The translations under genes and the position numbers were made by a program. Below the pieces are notes generated by a model. It searched no databases and was not told where the DNA came from. It worked only from the letters and a program-made list of their open reading frames with translations. A stretch of DNA of 64,000 nucleotides. Source: Pseudomonas sp. MYb327. GTDB taxonomy: Bacteria; Pseudomonadota; Gammaproteobacteria; Pseudomonadales; Pseudomonadaceae. This document shows, one piece after another, positions 53,365 to 61,837 of the stretch (within the stretch, counting starts at the first letter, position 1; each line of letters opens with the position of its first letter). Location: positions 4,472,501 to 4,536,500 of the forward strand of contig NZ_CP159258.1 in assembly GCF_040438925.1 (NCBI RefSeq), written 5' to 3'.

Positions 53365-54723
53365 ATGACTGCGAAGTTGGAAAAAGTTCTGATCGCCAAC
53401 CGCGGTGAGATCGCACTGCGGATTCTGCGCGCCTGCAAAGAGATGGGCATCAAGACCGTCGCCGTTTATTCCAAGGCTGACAAGGAACTGATGCACCTGG
53501 GCCTGGCAGACGAATCCGTCTGCATCGGTCCGGCATCGGCCGCCCACTCCTACCTGCACATCCCGGCCATCATCGCCGCGGCCGAAGTGACCGGCGCCAC
53601 TGCCATTCACCCAGGCTACGGTTTCCTCGCGGAAAACGCCGACTTCGCCGAACAGGTCGAGAACTCCGGCTTCGCCTTCATCGGCCCGAAAGCTGAAACC
53701 ATCCGCCTGATGGGCGACAAGGTTTCGGCCAAGCACGCCATGATCGCTGCTGGCGTACCGACTGTTCCGGGTTCTGACGGCCCGCTGCCGGAAGACGAAG
53801 AAACCGCTCTGCGCATCGGTCGCGAAGTGGGTTACCCGGTGATCATCAAAGCCGCTGGCGGCGGTGGTGGTCGCGGCATGCGCGTTGTGCATAAAGAAGA
53901 GGACCTGATTTCCTCGGCGAAACTGACCCGCTCCGAAGCAGGCGCGGCGTTCGGTAACCCGATGGTCTATCTGGAAAAATTCCTGACCAACCCGCGTCAC
54001 GTGGAAGTGCAGGTTCTTTCCGACGGCCAGGGCCATGCCATCCACCTGGGCGACCGCGATTGCTCGCTGCAACGTCGTCACCAGAAAGTTCTCGAAGAAG
54101 CGCCGGCACCGGGCATCGACGAGAAGGCTCGCCAGGAAGTTTTCGCTCGCTGCGTCAAGGCGTGCATCGACATCGGTTACCGTGGCGCAGGCACTTTCGA
54201 GTTCCTGTACGAGAACGGTCGCTTCTACTTCATCGAGATGAACACTCGTGTCCAGGTAGAGCACCCGGTTTCGGAAATGGTCACCGGCATCGACATCGTC
54301 AAGGAGATGCTCAGCATCGCCGCCGGCAACAAGCTGTCGTTCACCCAGGATGACGTAGTCATCCGCGGTCACGCGCTGGAATGCCGGATTAACGCCGAAG
54401 ACCCGAAAACCTTCATGCCGAGCCCTGGCACGGTCAAGCACTTCCACGCTCCAGGCGGAAACGGCGTTCGCGTCGATTCACACCTGTACAGTGGTTATGC
54501 CGTTCCGCCGAACTACGATTCGTTGATCGGCAAGCTGATCACCTACGGCGCAACCCGTGACGAAGCCATGGCGCGCATGCGCAATGCGCTGGACGAGATC
54601 GTGGTCGACGGGATCAAGACCAACATCCCGTTGCACCGCGACCTCACCCGCGACGAAGGCTTCTGCAAAGGGGGCGTGAACATTCACTACCTCGAGCACA
54701 AGCTGGCTGGCGAGAAGCACTAA
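53365..54723 (+). CDS. accC: Biotin carboxylase subunit of acetyl-CoA carboxylase
   Basis: This 452-residue ATP-grasp enzyme carboxylates biotin on AccB. The start [19 protein letters not shown] has GGAGA upstream; an in-frame start seven codons earlier would overlap accB and lacks a site. The glycine-rich ATP loop is [14 protein letters not shown] (near residue 160). The carboxylase signature has [37 protein letters not shown] and the catalytic region near 288-300. A strong terminator follows the stop codon. Confidence 0.95.
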   Translation: MTAKLEKVLIANRGEIALRILRACKEMGIKTVAVYSKADKELMHLGLADESVCIGPASAAHSYLHIPAIIAAAEVTGATAIHPGYGFLAENADFAEQVENSGFAFIGPKAETIRLMGDKVSAKHAMIAAGVPTVPGSDGPLPEDEETALRIGREVGYPVIIKAAGGGGGRGMRVVHKEEDLISSAKLTRSEAGAAFGNPMVYLEKFLTNPRHVEVQVLSDGQGHAIHLGDRDCSLQRRHQKVLEEAPAPGIDEKARQEVFARCVKACIDIGYRGAGTFEFLYENGRFYFIEMNTRVQVEHPVSEMVTGIDIVKEMLSIAAGNKLSFTQDDVVIRGHALECRINAEDPKTFMPSPGTVKHFHAPGGNGVRVDSHLYSGYAVPPNYDSLIGKLITYGATRDEAMARMRNALDEIVVDGIKTNIPLHRDLTRDEGFCKGGVNIHYLEHKLAGEKH

Positions 54724-54741
54724 GCTTCGACCCTGCACCTG

Positions 54742-54767
54742 ACAAAGCCGCCTTCGGGCGGCTTTGT
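54742..54767 (+). terminator. Intrinsic terminator of accBC
   Basis: ACAAAGCCGCC, loop TTCG, GGCGGCTTTGT followed by TGTTTCTC. It is a perfect 11-base stem with a stable tetraloop, 19 bases after the accC stop. Confidence 0.93.
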
Positions 54768-54922
54768 TGTTTCTCAATATTGCCGCGCACCTCTCTCGCC
54801 TCAAGACATTTGTCCACATCAGAACACTGCCACCCGGTCGTCATCTGCGCCGCGCTCGCGTAAACTTGCGCGCTTCTCGCAGCCCGCTAGGCTGCAATCA
54901 ATATTTTTCAAAGGTGCCCGCC

Positions 54923-55801
54923 ATGCCTTGGCTGCAAGTCCGTCTCGCCATCAGCCCAGAACAAGCCGAAACCTACGAAGACGCTTTCCTTGAGGTGGGC
55001 GCCGTTTCGGTCACCTTCATGGACGCCGAAGATCAGCCGATCTTCGAGCCGGAACTCAACACCACGCCACTGTGGTCGCACACGCACCTGCTGGCCTTGT
55101 TCGAAGGTGGCACTGAGCCTGGCCCGGTATTGGCCCACCTGGAATTGCTAACTGGCAGCCCGTTGCCGGAACACCACAGCGAAGTGATCGAAGACCAGGA
55201 CTGGGAACGCAGCTGGATGGACGGATTCCAGCCAATGCGCTTTGGTCAGCGCCTGTGGATCGTGCCGAGCTGGCATGCTGCGCCGGAACCTGACGCGGTC
55301 AATCTGCTGCTGGACCCGGGCCTGGCCTTCGGCACCGGCACCCACCCGACCACCGCACTGTGCCTGGAATGGCTCGACGGTCAGGACCTGAAAGACTGCA
55401 ATGTGCTGGACTTCGGCTGCGGCTCGGGGATTCTGGCGATTGCCGCCCTGCTGCTGGGCGCCAAGGAGGCCGTGGGCACCGACATTGATGTCCAGGCACT
55501 GGAAGCCTCCCGCGACAACGCCGGGCGCAATAACATCGCCGATGAACGCTTCCCTCTTTATCTGCCGGAAGATCTGCCGCAGGTTCAGGCCGACGTGCTA
55601 GTGGCCAATATCCTCGCCGGTCCGCTGGTGTCCCTGGCCCCGCAACTGTCCGGCCTGGTCAAGTCCGGCGGGCGCCTGGCGCTGTCAGGCATCCTCGCCG
55701 AGCAAGGTGATGAAGTCGCCGCCGCCTACGCTAAGGACTTCGATCTGGACCCGATTGCCAATCGCGATGGCTGGGTGCGCATCACAGGCCGTCGGCGCTA
55801 G
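54923..55801 (+). CDS. prmA: Ribosomal protein L11 methyltransferase
   Basis: This 292-residue SAM-dependent enzyme trimethylates ribosomal protein L11. The N-terminal substrate-recognition domain at about 1-90 begins [16 protein letters not shown]. The catalytic domain has [18 protein letters not shown] (near 148), the SAM motif [18 protein letters not shown] (near 168) and [16 protein letters not shown] with the NILA motif. AAGGTG precedes ATG 54923; the longer open frame before it covers the promoter. Confidence 0.94.
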   Translation: MPWLQVRLAISPEQAETYEDAFLEVGAVSVTFMDAEDQPIFEPELNTTPLWSHTHLLALFEGGTEPGPVLAHLELLTGSPLPEHHSEVIEDQDWERSWMDGFQPMRFGQRLWIVPSWHAAPEPDAVNLLLDPGLAFGTGTHPTTALCLEWLDGQDLKDCNVLDFGCGSGILAIAALLLGAKEAVGTDIDVQALEASRDNAGRNNIADERFPLYLPEDLPQVQADVLVANILAGPLVSLAPQLSGLVKSGGRLALSGILAEQGDEVAAAYAKDFDLDPIANRDGWVRITGRRR

Positions 55802-55831
55802 AATGGACGCCTGCATAAACCGGATCGCCGC

Positions 55832-57088
55832 ATGACCGACAGTTTCGTCACTCAGTGCCCGCATTGCCAAACCAGCTTCCGCGTCAGCCATGCTCAATTG
55901 AGCGTGGCGCGCGGGGTCGTTCGCTGTGGCTCATGCTTGCAGGTGTTCAACGCCGCCAAGCAATTGCTTGAGCAAGCCGGCAAGGAGCCGGTCGCACCGG
56001 TACCTGCGGCCGTCGTTGAAGTACCGGATCCAGTAGAACCAAAGGCCATCAGTCAAAAACAATGGTCCGCCGCCGAACTGGACCTGGACACTCTGGACCT
56101 CGACGAAGAGCTCGCCCGCCTCGAACAGCGGGAAATCCAGCCGACCACTGAATTTGGTCGACACCGCGAAGACTCGCTCAGCGCCCGTCGCGATAGCGTC
56201 GATACCGACGAAGAGCCATGGTCCGACAGCCTGTTCAGCGAATCGGCTGCCGATCGTGCGCAAACGGCCGAGAACCTCGACGCCCTCGATGCGCTCGACG
56301 AGCCGGAAACGGCTATCGAGCCGAGCAAAAGCGCCCGCACCGAACCTTCGCTGTCGTTGTCGCTGGAACCCATCGAGCTGGACGACGAAGAACAGCCGCC
56401 ACAACTGCGTCTGCACGACCCGCTCGACACGCCACTTGCTCATGAACGTTTGTCGGCAACGACTGCCGATGAGATCGACGACGACCTGCCTTCGGTCGAG
56501 CCCTTGCGCAAACGGCGCGAACGCAACGAACCCGGCGTTCGCGCTGACGTATTGCAGGACCTGACCGACGATCCGCTGCAACTCGACTGGCAAAGACGCC
56601 GCTCGCCATGGGCCCGCCGGCTTTTCTGGCTGCTGTTGGTCCTGCTCGGCGCCGGTGCTCTGGCCGGTCAATACGTGGCATACCACTTCGACGAACTGGC
56701 GCGACAAGACCAATACCGCCCGTGGTTCCAGCAGCTTTGCCCGCAAATCGGCTGCACCGTGCCCTCTAAAGTCGACATCGCGAAAATCAAAAGCAGCAAC
56801 CTGGTGGTCCGCAGCCATCCGGAATTCAGCGGTGCGCTGGTGGTCGACGCGATCATCTACAACCGCGCGCCCTTCTCCCAGCCGTTCCCGCTCCTGGAAT
56901 TGCGCTTCGCCGACCTCAATGGCCATCTGATTGCCAGCCGCCGCTTCAAGCCCGGCGAGTATCTCAACGGCGACCTCGAAGGCATGGTGGAAATGCCGCC
57001 GCAAACGCCGATCCACATTGCACTGGATATTCTCGATCCAGGCGCCAAAGCCGTGAACTACAGCCTGAGCTTCCACTCTCCCGAGTGA
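55832..57088 (+). CDS. Zinc-ribbon and DUF3426 membrane protein
   Basis: The protein has 418 residues. An MJ0042-type zinc ribbon at the N-terminus has CPHCQTSFRV and VRCGSCLQVF (two CxxC pairs, residues 9-37). A long acidic, low-complexity cytosolic region follows (about 50-245, rich in Asp/Glu). One membrane helix is at about 257-277 (LFWLLLVLLGAGALAGQYVA), and a C-terminal DUF3426 domain outside the membrane is at about 280-418. The function is not established. In Pseudomonas it follows prmA; here the gap is 30 bases and they are probably cotranscribed. Confidence 0.85.
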   Translation: MTDSFVTQCPHCQTSFRVSHAQLSVARGVVRCGSCLQVFNAAKQLLEQAGKEPVAPVPAAVVEVPDPVEPKAISQKQWSAAELDLDTLDLDEELARLEQREIQPTTEFGRHREDSLSARRDSVDTDEEPWSDSLFSESAADRAQTAENLDALDALDEPETAIEPSKSARTEPSLSLSLEPIELDDEEQPPQLRLHDPLDTPLAHERLSATTADEIDDDLPSVEPLRKRRERNEPGVRADVLQDLTDDPLQLDWQRRRSPWARRLFWLLLVLLGAGALAGQYVAYHFDELARQDQYRPWFQQLCPQIGCTVPSKVDIAKIKSSNLVVRSHPEFSGALVVDAIIYNRAPFSQPFPLLELRFADLNGHLIASRRFKPGEYLNGDLEGMVEMPPQTPIHIALDILDPGAKAVNYSLSFHSPE

Positions 57089-57273
57089 AACGGTTCACCG
57101 CTCCTGCATCGACGACGGCTTTCTGGCCTCGTCCGCTCGAACCAAACCGCTGGCGATAACAGAATAACTGTTCAGATTTTGTTCAATTCAGCCTTTATCC
57201 AGTCATCGAGAGCGGGTATCATGCCAACCCTTTTTCGAACTCTCATGATCCGGCCCCACAACAGGGAAGTCCT

Positions 57274-58284
57274 ATGTCGGCGGTACGCATCGGTCCATAC
57301 ACATTACACAACGGCTTGATTCTCGCCCCGATGGCGGGCGTCACCGACCAACCCTTTCGTCAGCTGTGCAAGCGATTGGGCGCGGGGCTAGTAGTCTCGG
57401 AAATGGTCACCAGCGACATGAGTTTGTGGAATACCCGCAAATCGCGCATGCGCATGATCCACGAAGGTGATCCCGAGCCGCGCTCGGTACAGATCGCCGG
57501 TGGTGACGCGCAGATGCTGGCGGATGCGGCCCGGGCCAACGTAGAACTGGGCGCGCAGATTATTGATATCAACATGGGCTGTCCGGCGAAGAAGGTCTGC
57601 AACAAGGCTGCAGGCTCCGCACTGTTGAAGGATGAAGCACTGGTCACCGAGATCCTGCAAGCCGTCGTGGCTGCGGTTGATGTGCCGGTGACCCTGAAGA
57701 TCCGTACCGGCTGGGACCGGGACAACAAGAATGGTTTGACGGTGGCGAAGATCGCCGAACAGGCAGGCATTACGGCGTTGGCGGTCCATGGCCGCACCCG
57801 TGCCGATCTGTACACCGGTGAAGCCGAGTACGACACCATTGCCGCGATCAAGCAGGCGGTGTCGATGCCGGTCTTCGCCAATGGCGACATCGATTCGCCA
57901 GAAAAGGCCCGATACGTGCTCGACGCGACCGGTGCCGACGGCCTGCTGGTTGGCCGGGCTGCCCAGGGGCGGCCATGGATTTTTCGCGAGATCGACCATT
58001 TCCTGCGTACCGGCGAGAAACTCCCGGCGCTGGATTTGATCGAGGTGGAACGCATTCTGCTAGAGCATCTGGCTGCGCTGCACGCCTTTTATGGAGACGT
58101 GATGGGCGTACGCATTGCTCGAAAGCATGTGGGCTGGTATCTCGCAACCTTGCCGGGCGCCAGGGAGTTTCGCGCCCACTTCAATCGTTTGGAAGATACG
58201 GAAGCACAATGCGCCAACGTTCGGGGCTTCTTTGCCGGGCGTTACAAGAGCCTGACAGGGGACGGAGAGTGGGTGGCCGCATGA
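57274..58284 (+). CDS. dusB: tRNA-dihydrouridine synthase B
   Basis: This 336-residue FMN-dependent TIM-barrel enzyme reduces uridine in the tRNA D-loop. It has [20 protein letters not shown] at the N-terminus, [20 protein letters not shown] with the catalytic cysteine (near residue 109), [17 protein letters not shown] and [15 protein letters not shown] for FMN phosphate. GGGAAG precedes the start. Its stop overlaps the fis start (ATGA), the operon found across gamma-proteobacteria. Confidence 0.94.
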   Translation: MSAVRIGPYTLHNGLILAPMAGVTDQPFRQLCKRLGAGLVVSEMVTSDMSLWNTRKSRMRMIHEGDPEPRSVQIAGGDAQMLADAARANVELGAQIIDINMGCPAKKVCNKAAGSALLKDEALVTEILQAVVAAVDVPVTLKIRTGWDRDNKNGLTVAKIAEQAGITALAVHGRTRADLYTGEAEYDTIAAIKQAVSMPVFANGDIDSPEKARYVLDATGADGLLVGRAAQGRPWIFREIDHFLRTGEKLPALDLIEVERILLEHLAALHAFYGDVMGVRIARKHVGWYLATLPGAREFRAHFNRLEDTEAQCANVRGFFAGRYKSLTGDGEWVAA

Positions 58285-58601
58285 CGATGATGACCGAGAC
58301 TTTAGTGAGTGGAACAACACCCGTGAGCGACAACGTAAATTTGAAACAGCACCTCAATACCCCGAGCGAAGAAGGTCAGACCCTTCGCGGGAGTGTCGAG
58401 AAGGCGCTGCACAATTATTTCGCCCACCTTGAGGGCGCGGCCGTCACGGATGTGTACAACCTGGTGCTCTCCGAAGTCGAGGCTCCCCTGCTCGAATGCG
58501 TGATGAACTACGTCAAGGGCAACCAGACCAAGGCCAGCGAGATGCTCGGACTGAACCGGGGCACGCTGCGCAAGAAACTCAAGCAGTACGATTTGCTGTA
58601 A
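58281..58601 (+). CDS. fis: Nucleoid protein Fis
   Basis: This 106-residue DNA-binding homodimer bends DNA and regulates rRNA and many other promoters. The C-terminal helix-turn-helix is in [20 protein letters not shown] and [12 protein letters not shown]. The longer N-terminus ([19 protein letters not shown]) is usual for Pseudomonas. It starts inside the dusB stop codon, so its translation is coupled to dusB. A hairpin with a T-run follows. Confidence 0.94.
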   Translation: MTMMTETLVSGTTPVSDNVNLKQHLNTPSEEGQTLRGSVEKALHNYFAHLEGAAVTDVYNLVLSEVEAPLLECVMNYVKGNQTKASEMLGLNRGTLRKKLKQYDLL

Positions 58602-58618
58602 GCATTCAATCAAACCAG

Positions 58619-58651
58619 AAAGGCGCCCGCGTAAAACCGGTCGCCTTTTTT
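58619..58651 (+). terminator. Terminator after fis
   Basis: AAAGGCG pairs with CGCCTTT around a GC-rich interior that includes ACCGGT, followed by a T-run to 58651. It separates dusB-fis from purH. Confidence 0.8.
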
Positions 58652-58682
58652 GCTGACTCCTTTGCTTTTGATGGAAATTGAA

Positions 58683-60290
58683 ATGACCGACCAGACTACC
58701 CGCCTGCCGATCCGCCGCGCCTTGATCAGCGTTTCCGACAAGACCGGGATCCTTGAATTCGCCAAAGAACTTGAAGCCCTTGGCGTCGAGATCCTCTCCA
58801 CTGGCGGGACGTTCAAGCTGCTGCAGGACAACGGCGTTGCCGCCGTGGAAGTCGCGGATTACACCGGTTTCGCGGAAATGATGGACGGTCGGGTGAAAAC
58901 CCTGCATCCGAAAATCCACGGCGGGATCCTCGGTCGTCGCGGTATCGACGACGCCATCATGAACGAGCACGGCATCAAGCCGATCGATCTGGTTGCGGTC
59001 AACCTGTACCCGTTCGAAGCCACCATCAACAAGCCAGGCTGCGACCTGCCGACCGCCATCGAGAACATCGACATCGGCGGCCCGACCATGGTTCGTTCGG
59101 CAGCCAAGAACCACAAAGATGTGGCCATCGTGGTCAACGCCAGCGATTACGCCAGCGTCCTCGAAAACCTGAAAGCCGGCGGCCTGACCTACGCTCAGCG
59201 TTTCGACCTGATGCTCAAGGCCTTCGAACACACCGCCGCCTACGACGGCATGATCGCCAACTACATGGGCACCGTGAATCAGGCAGCTGACACCCTCAGC
59301 ACCGAAGGTCGCAGCGAATTCCCGCGCACCTTCAACAGCCAGTTCATCAAGGCCCAGGAAATGCGCTACGGCGAGAACCCGCACCAGAGCGCGGCGTTCT
59401 ACGTGGAAGCCAAGCCAGCCGAAGTGGGTATCGCCACCGCGACCCAGCTGCAAGGCAAAGAGCTTTCCTACAACAACGTGGCCGACACCGACGCCGCGCT
59501 GGAATGCGTGAAGAGCTTCGTCAAACCGGCCTGCGTGATCGTCAAGCACGCCAACCCGTGCGGGGTGGCCGTGAGCCCGGACACTGAGGGCGGCATCCGC
59601 AAGGCCTACGACCTGGCCTACGCCACCGACACCGAATCCGCCTTCGGCGGCATTATCGCCTTCAACCGCGAACTGGATGCTGAAACCGCCAAGGCCATCG
59701 TCGAGCGCCAGTTCGTCGAAGTGATCATCGCCCCGTCGGTCAGCGAAGAAGCCCGCGCCATCGTCGCCGCCAAAGCCAACGTGCGCCTGCTGGCCTGCGG
59801 TGAGTGGTCCGCTGACCGCGCCGCTGCCTGGGACTACAAGCGCGTCAACGGTGGCCTGCTGGTGCAGAGCCGCGACATCGGCATGATCAGCGCCGATGAC
59901 CTGAAAGTCGTGACCAAACGCGCTCCGACCGAACAGGAAATCCACGACCTGATCTTCGCCTGGAAAGTCGCCAAGTACGTCAAGTCCAACGCCATCGTCT
60001 ACGCCAAGAACCGCCAGACCATCGGTGTCGGCGCCGGTCAGATGAGCCGCGTGAATTCGGCGCGTATCGCTGCGATCAAGGCTGAACATGCTGGCTTGCA
60101 GGTAGCCGGTTCGGTGATGGCTTCCGACGCATTCTTTCCGTTCCGCGACGGCCTGGACAATGCGGCCAAGGCGGGCGTGACTGCCGTGATCCAACCGGGT
60201 GGTTCGATGCGTGATGCTGAAGTGATTGCTGCGGCCGACGAAGCAGGCATTGCCATGGTCTTCACCGGCATGCGTCACTTCCGTCACTAA
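58683..60290 (+). CDS. purH: Bifunctional AICAR transformylase/IMP cyclohydrolase
   Basis: The protein has 535 residues and carries out the last two steps of IMP synthesis. The N-terminal cyclohydrolase domain at about 1-200 has [20 protein letters not shown] and [18 protein letters not shown]. The C-terminal transformylase has the KH pair in [12 protein letters not shown] (near 284), then [13 protein letters not shown] and [16 protein letters not shown] chose MTDQTTRLP (58683) as start, giving the standard length. It is followed by purD after a REP pair. Confidence 0.95.
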   Translation: MTDQTTRLPIRRALISVSDKTGILEFAKELEALGVEILSTGGTFKLLQDNGVAAVEVADYTGFAEMMDGRVKTLHPKIHGGILGRRGIDDAIMNEHGIKPIDLVAVNLYPFEATINKPGCDLPTAIENIDIGGPTMVRSAAKNHKDVAIVVNASDYASVLENLKAGGLTYAQRFDLMLKAFEHTAAYDGMIANYMGTVNQAADTLSTEGRSEFPRTFNSQFIKAQEMRYGENPHQSAAFYVEAKPAEVGIATATQLQGKELSYNNVADTDAALECVKSFVKPACVIVKHANPCGVAVSPDTEGGIRKAYDLAYATDTESAFGGIIAFNRELDAETAKAIVERQFVEVIIAPSVSEEARAIVAAKANVRLLACGEWSADRAAAWDYKRVNGGLLVQSRDIGMISADDLKVVTKRAPTEQEIHDLIFAWKVAKYVKSNAIVYAKNRQTIGVGAGQMSRVNSARIAAIKAEHAGLQVAGSVMASDAFFPFRDGLDNAAKAGVTAVIQPGGSMRDAEVIAAADEAGIAMVFTGMRHFRH

Positions 60291-60302
60291 GCACACGGTC
60301 CA

Positions 60303-60391
60303 CTGTAGGAGCTGGCTTGCCAGCGATAGCCTCCCCTCGGTCTAACTGACAAACCGAGTTGCCTGCATCGCTGGCAAGCCAGCTCCTACAG
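60303..60391. repeat. REP pair between purH and purD
   Basis: CTGTAGGAGCTGGCTTGCCAGCGAT faces ATCGCTGGCAAGCCAGCTCCTACAG with perfect arms. The loop contains TCGGT...ACCGAG, which extends the fold. Inside an apparent operon it may damp expression of purD. Confidence 0.9.
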
Positions 60392-60443
60392 AAAAGCGCC
60401 CCTACGGTGCTCAACAGAATTAGCGTCATCCGAGGTTTTTGAA

Positions 60444-61739
60444 ATGAATGTTTTGATCATTGGCAGCGGTGGGCGTGAACACGCCCTGGCCTGGAAAGTG
60501 GCTCAGGATCCGCGAGTGCAAAAAGTTTTCGTGGCTCCGGGCAATGCCGGCACCGCCATCGAAGCCAAGTGCGAGAACGTCGCCATCGATGTACTGGCCC
60601 TTGAGCAACTGGCGGATTTTGCCGAGAAAAACGTTTCCCTGACCATCGTTGGTCCGGAAGTGCCACTGGTCGCCGGCGTCGTTGACCTGTTCCGCTCCCG
60701 TGGTCTGGATTGCTTTGGTCCGACGGCTGGCGCTGCTCAGCTGGAAGGTTCTAAAGCTTTCACCAAGGATTTCCTGGCACGCCACAAGATCCCGACCGCC
60801 GACTACCAGAATTTCACCGAGATTGAGCCGGCCCTGGCTTACCTGCGTGAAAAAGGCGCGCCGATCGTGATCAAGGCCGATGGCCTGGCCGCCGGTAAAG
60901 GCGTGATCGTTGCCATGACCCTGGCCGAAGCCGAAGACGCCGTACGCGACATGCTGGCGGGCAATGCCTTCGGCGACGCCGGTTCGCGCGTGGTCATCGA
61001 AGAGTTCCTGGACGGCGAAGAAGCCAGCTTCATCGTCATGGTCGACGGCAAGAATGTCTTGCCGATGGCCACCAGCCAGGACCACAAACGTGTCGGCGAC
61101 GGCGACACCGGCCCGAACACTGGCGGCATGGGTGCCTATTCCCCGGCTCCGGTGGTCACCAACGAAGTACACCAGCGCGTCATGGATCTGGTGATCTGGC
61201 CGACCGTGCGCGGCATGGCCGAAGAAGGCAATGTCTACACCGGTTTCCTGTATGCCGGTCTGATGATCGACAAGGCTGGTAACCCAAAAGTCATCGAATT
61301 CAACTGCCGTTTCGGCGACCCTGAGACCCAACCCGTGATGCTGCGCTTGCAGTCGAGCCTGGTGCTCCTGGTCGAAGCCGCCCTGGCGCAGGCGCTGGAC
61401 AAAGTTGAAGCGCAATGGGATCCACGCCCGAGCGTCGGCATCGTCCTGGCCGCTGGCGGCTATCCTGGTGACTACGCCAAAGGCGCGGCCATCAACGGTC
61501 TGGATGACGCCGCGGCACTGGAAGGCAAAGTCTTCCACGCCGGCACTGCACTCAAGGACGGTCAAGTCGTGACGGCCGGTGGTCGGGTGCTGTGCGCCAC
61601 TGCCATGGGCGTCAGCGTCGATGCCGCGCAACAGCAGGCTTACAAACTGGCGGCCAAAATTGATTGGGAAGGCTGTTTCTATCGCAAGGACATTGGCTAC
61701 CGCGCCATTGCCCGCGAACGTGGCGAAAGTCAGGAATAA
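60444..61739 (+). CDS. purD: Phosphoribosylamine-glycine ligase (GAR synthetase)
   Basis: This 431-residue ATP-grasp enzyme carries out the second step of purine synthesis. It has MNVLIIGSGGREHALAWK at the N-terminus, GPTAGAAQLEGSKAFTKDFL, KADGLAAGKGVIVAMTL as the ATP loop (near residue 145), TSQDHKRVGDGDTGPNTGGM (near 213) and EFNCRFGDPETQPVML (near 288). GAGG lies nine bases before the start. Confidence 0.95.
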   Translation: MNVLIIGSGGREHALAWKVAQDPRVQKVFVAPGNAGTAIEAKCENVAIDVLALEQLADFAEKNVSLTIVGPEVPLVAGVVDLFRSRGLDCFGPTAGAAQLEGSKAFTKDFLARHKIPTADYQNFTEIEPALAYLREKGAPIVIKADGLAAGKGVIVAMTLAEAEDAVRDMLAGNAFGDAGSRVVIEEFLDGEEASFIVMVDGKNVLPMATSQDHKRVGDGDTGPNTGGMGAYSPAPVVTNEVHQRVMDLVIWPTVRGMAEEGNVYTGFLYAGLMIDKAGNPKVIEFNCRFGDPETQPVMLRLQSSLVLLVEAALAQALDKVEAQWDPRPSVGIVLAAGGYPGDYAKGAAINGLDDAAALEGKVFHAGTALKDGQVVTAGGRVLCATAMGVSVDAAQQQAYKLAAKIDWEGCFYRKDIGYRAIARERGESQE

Positions 61740-61753
61740 GGTAATCATTCCGA

Positions 61754-61779
61754 CAGGCAAGGGTCTCGACCCTTGCCTG
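61754..61779. repeat. Perfect hairpin between purD and retS
   Basis: CAGGCAAGGGTC, loop TC, GACCCTTGCCTG: a 12-base perfect stem 15 bases after the purD stop, not followed by a T-run. It probably marks the 3' end of the purine transcript. Confidence 0.7.
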
Positions 61780-61837
61780 ACTATTCCGGCGCCGCGCATA
61801 GTTATATTCTGGCATTAACCTACGAAGGGATTTCGCC

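Noticed and set aside
53149..54447. A 432-codon open frame opposite accC
   Set aside because: Antisense of a highly conserved gene. Composition and lack of motifs show that it is not coding.
58302..60296. A 664-codon open frame on the minus strand opposite purH and fis
   Set aside because: Antisense artefact of high-GC codon bias. purH is intact on the other strand, and the product has no recognisable domain.
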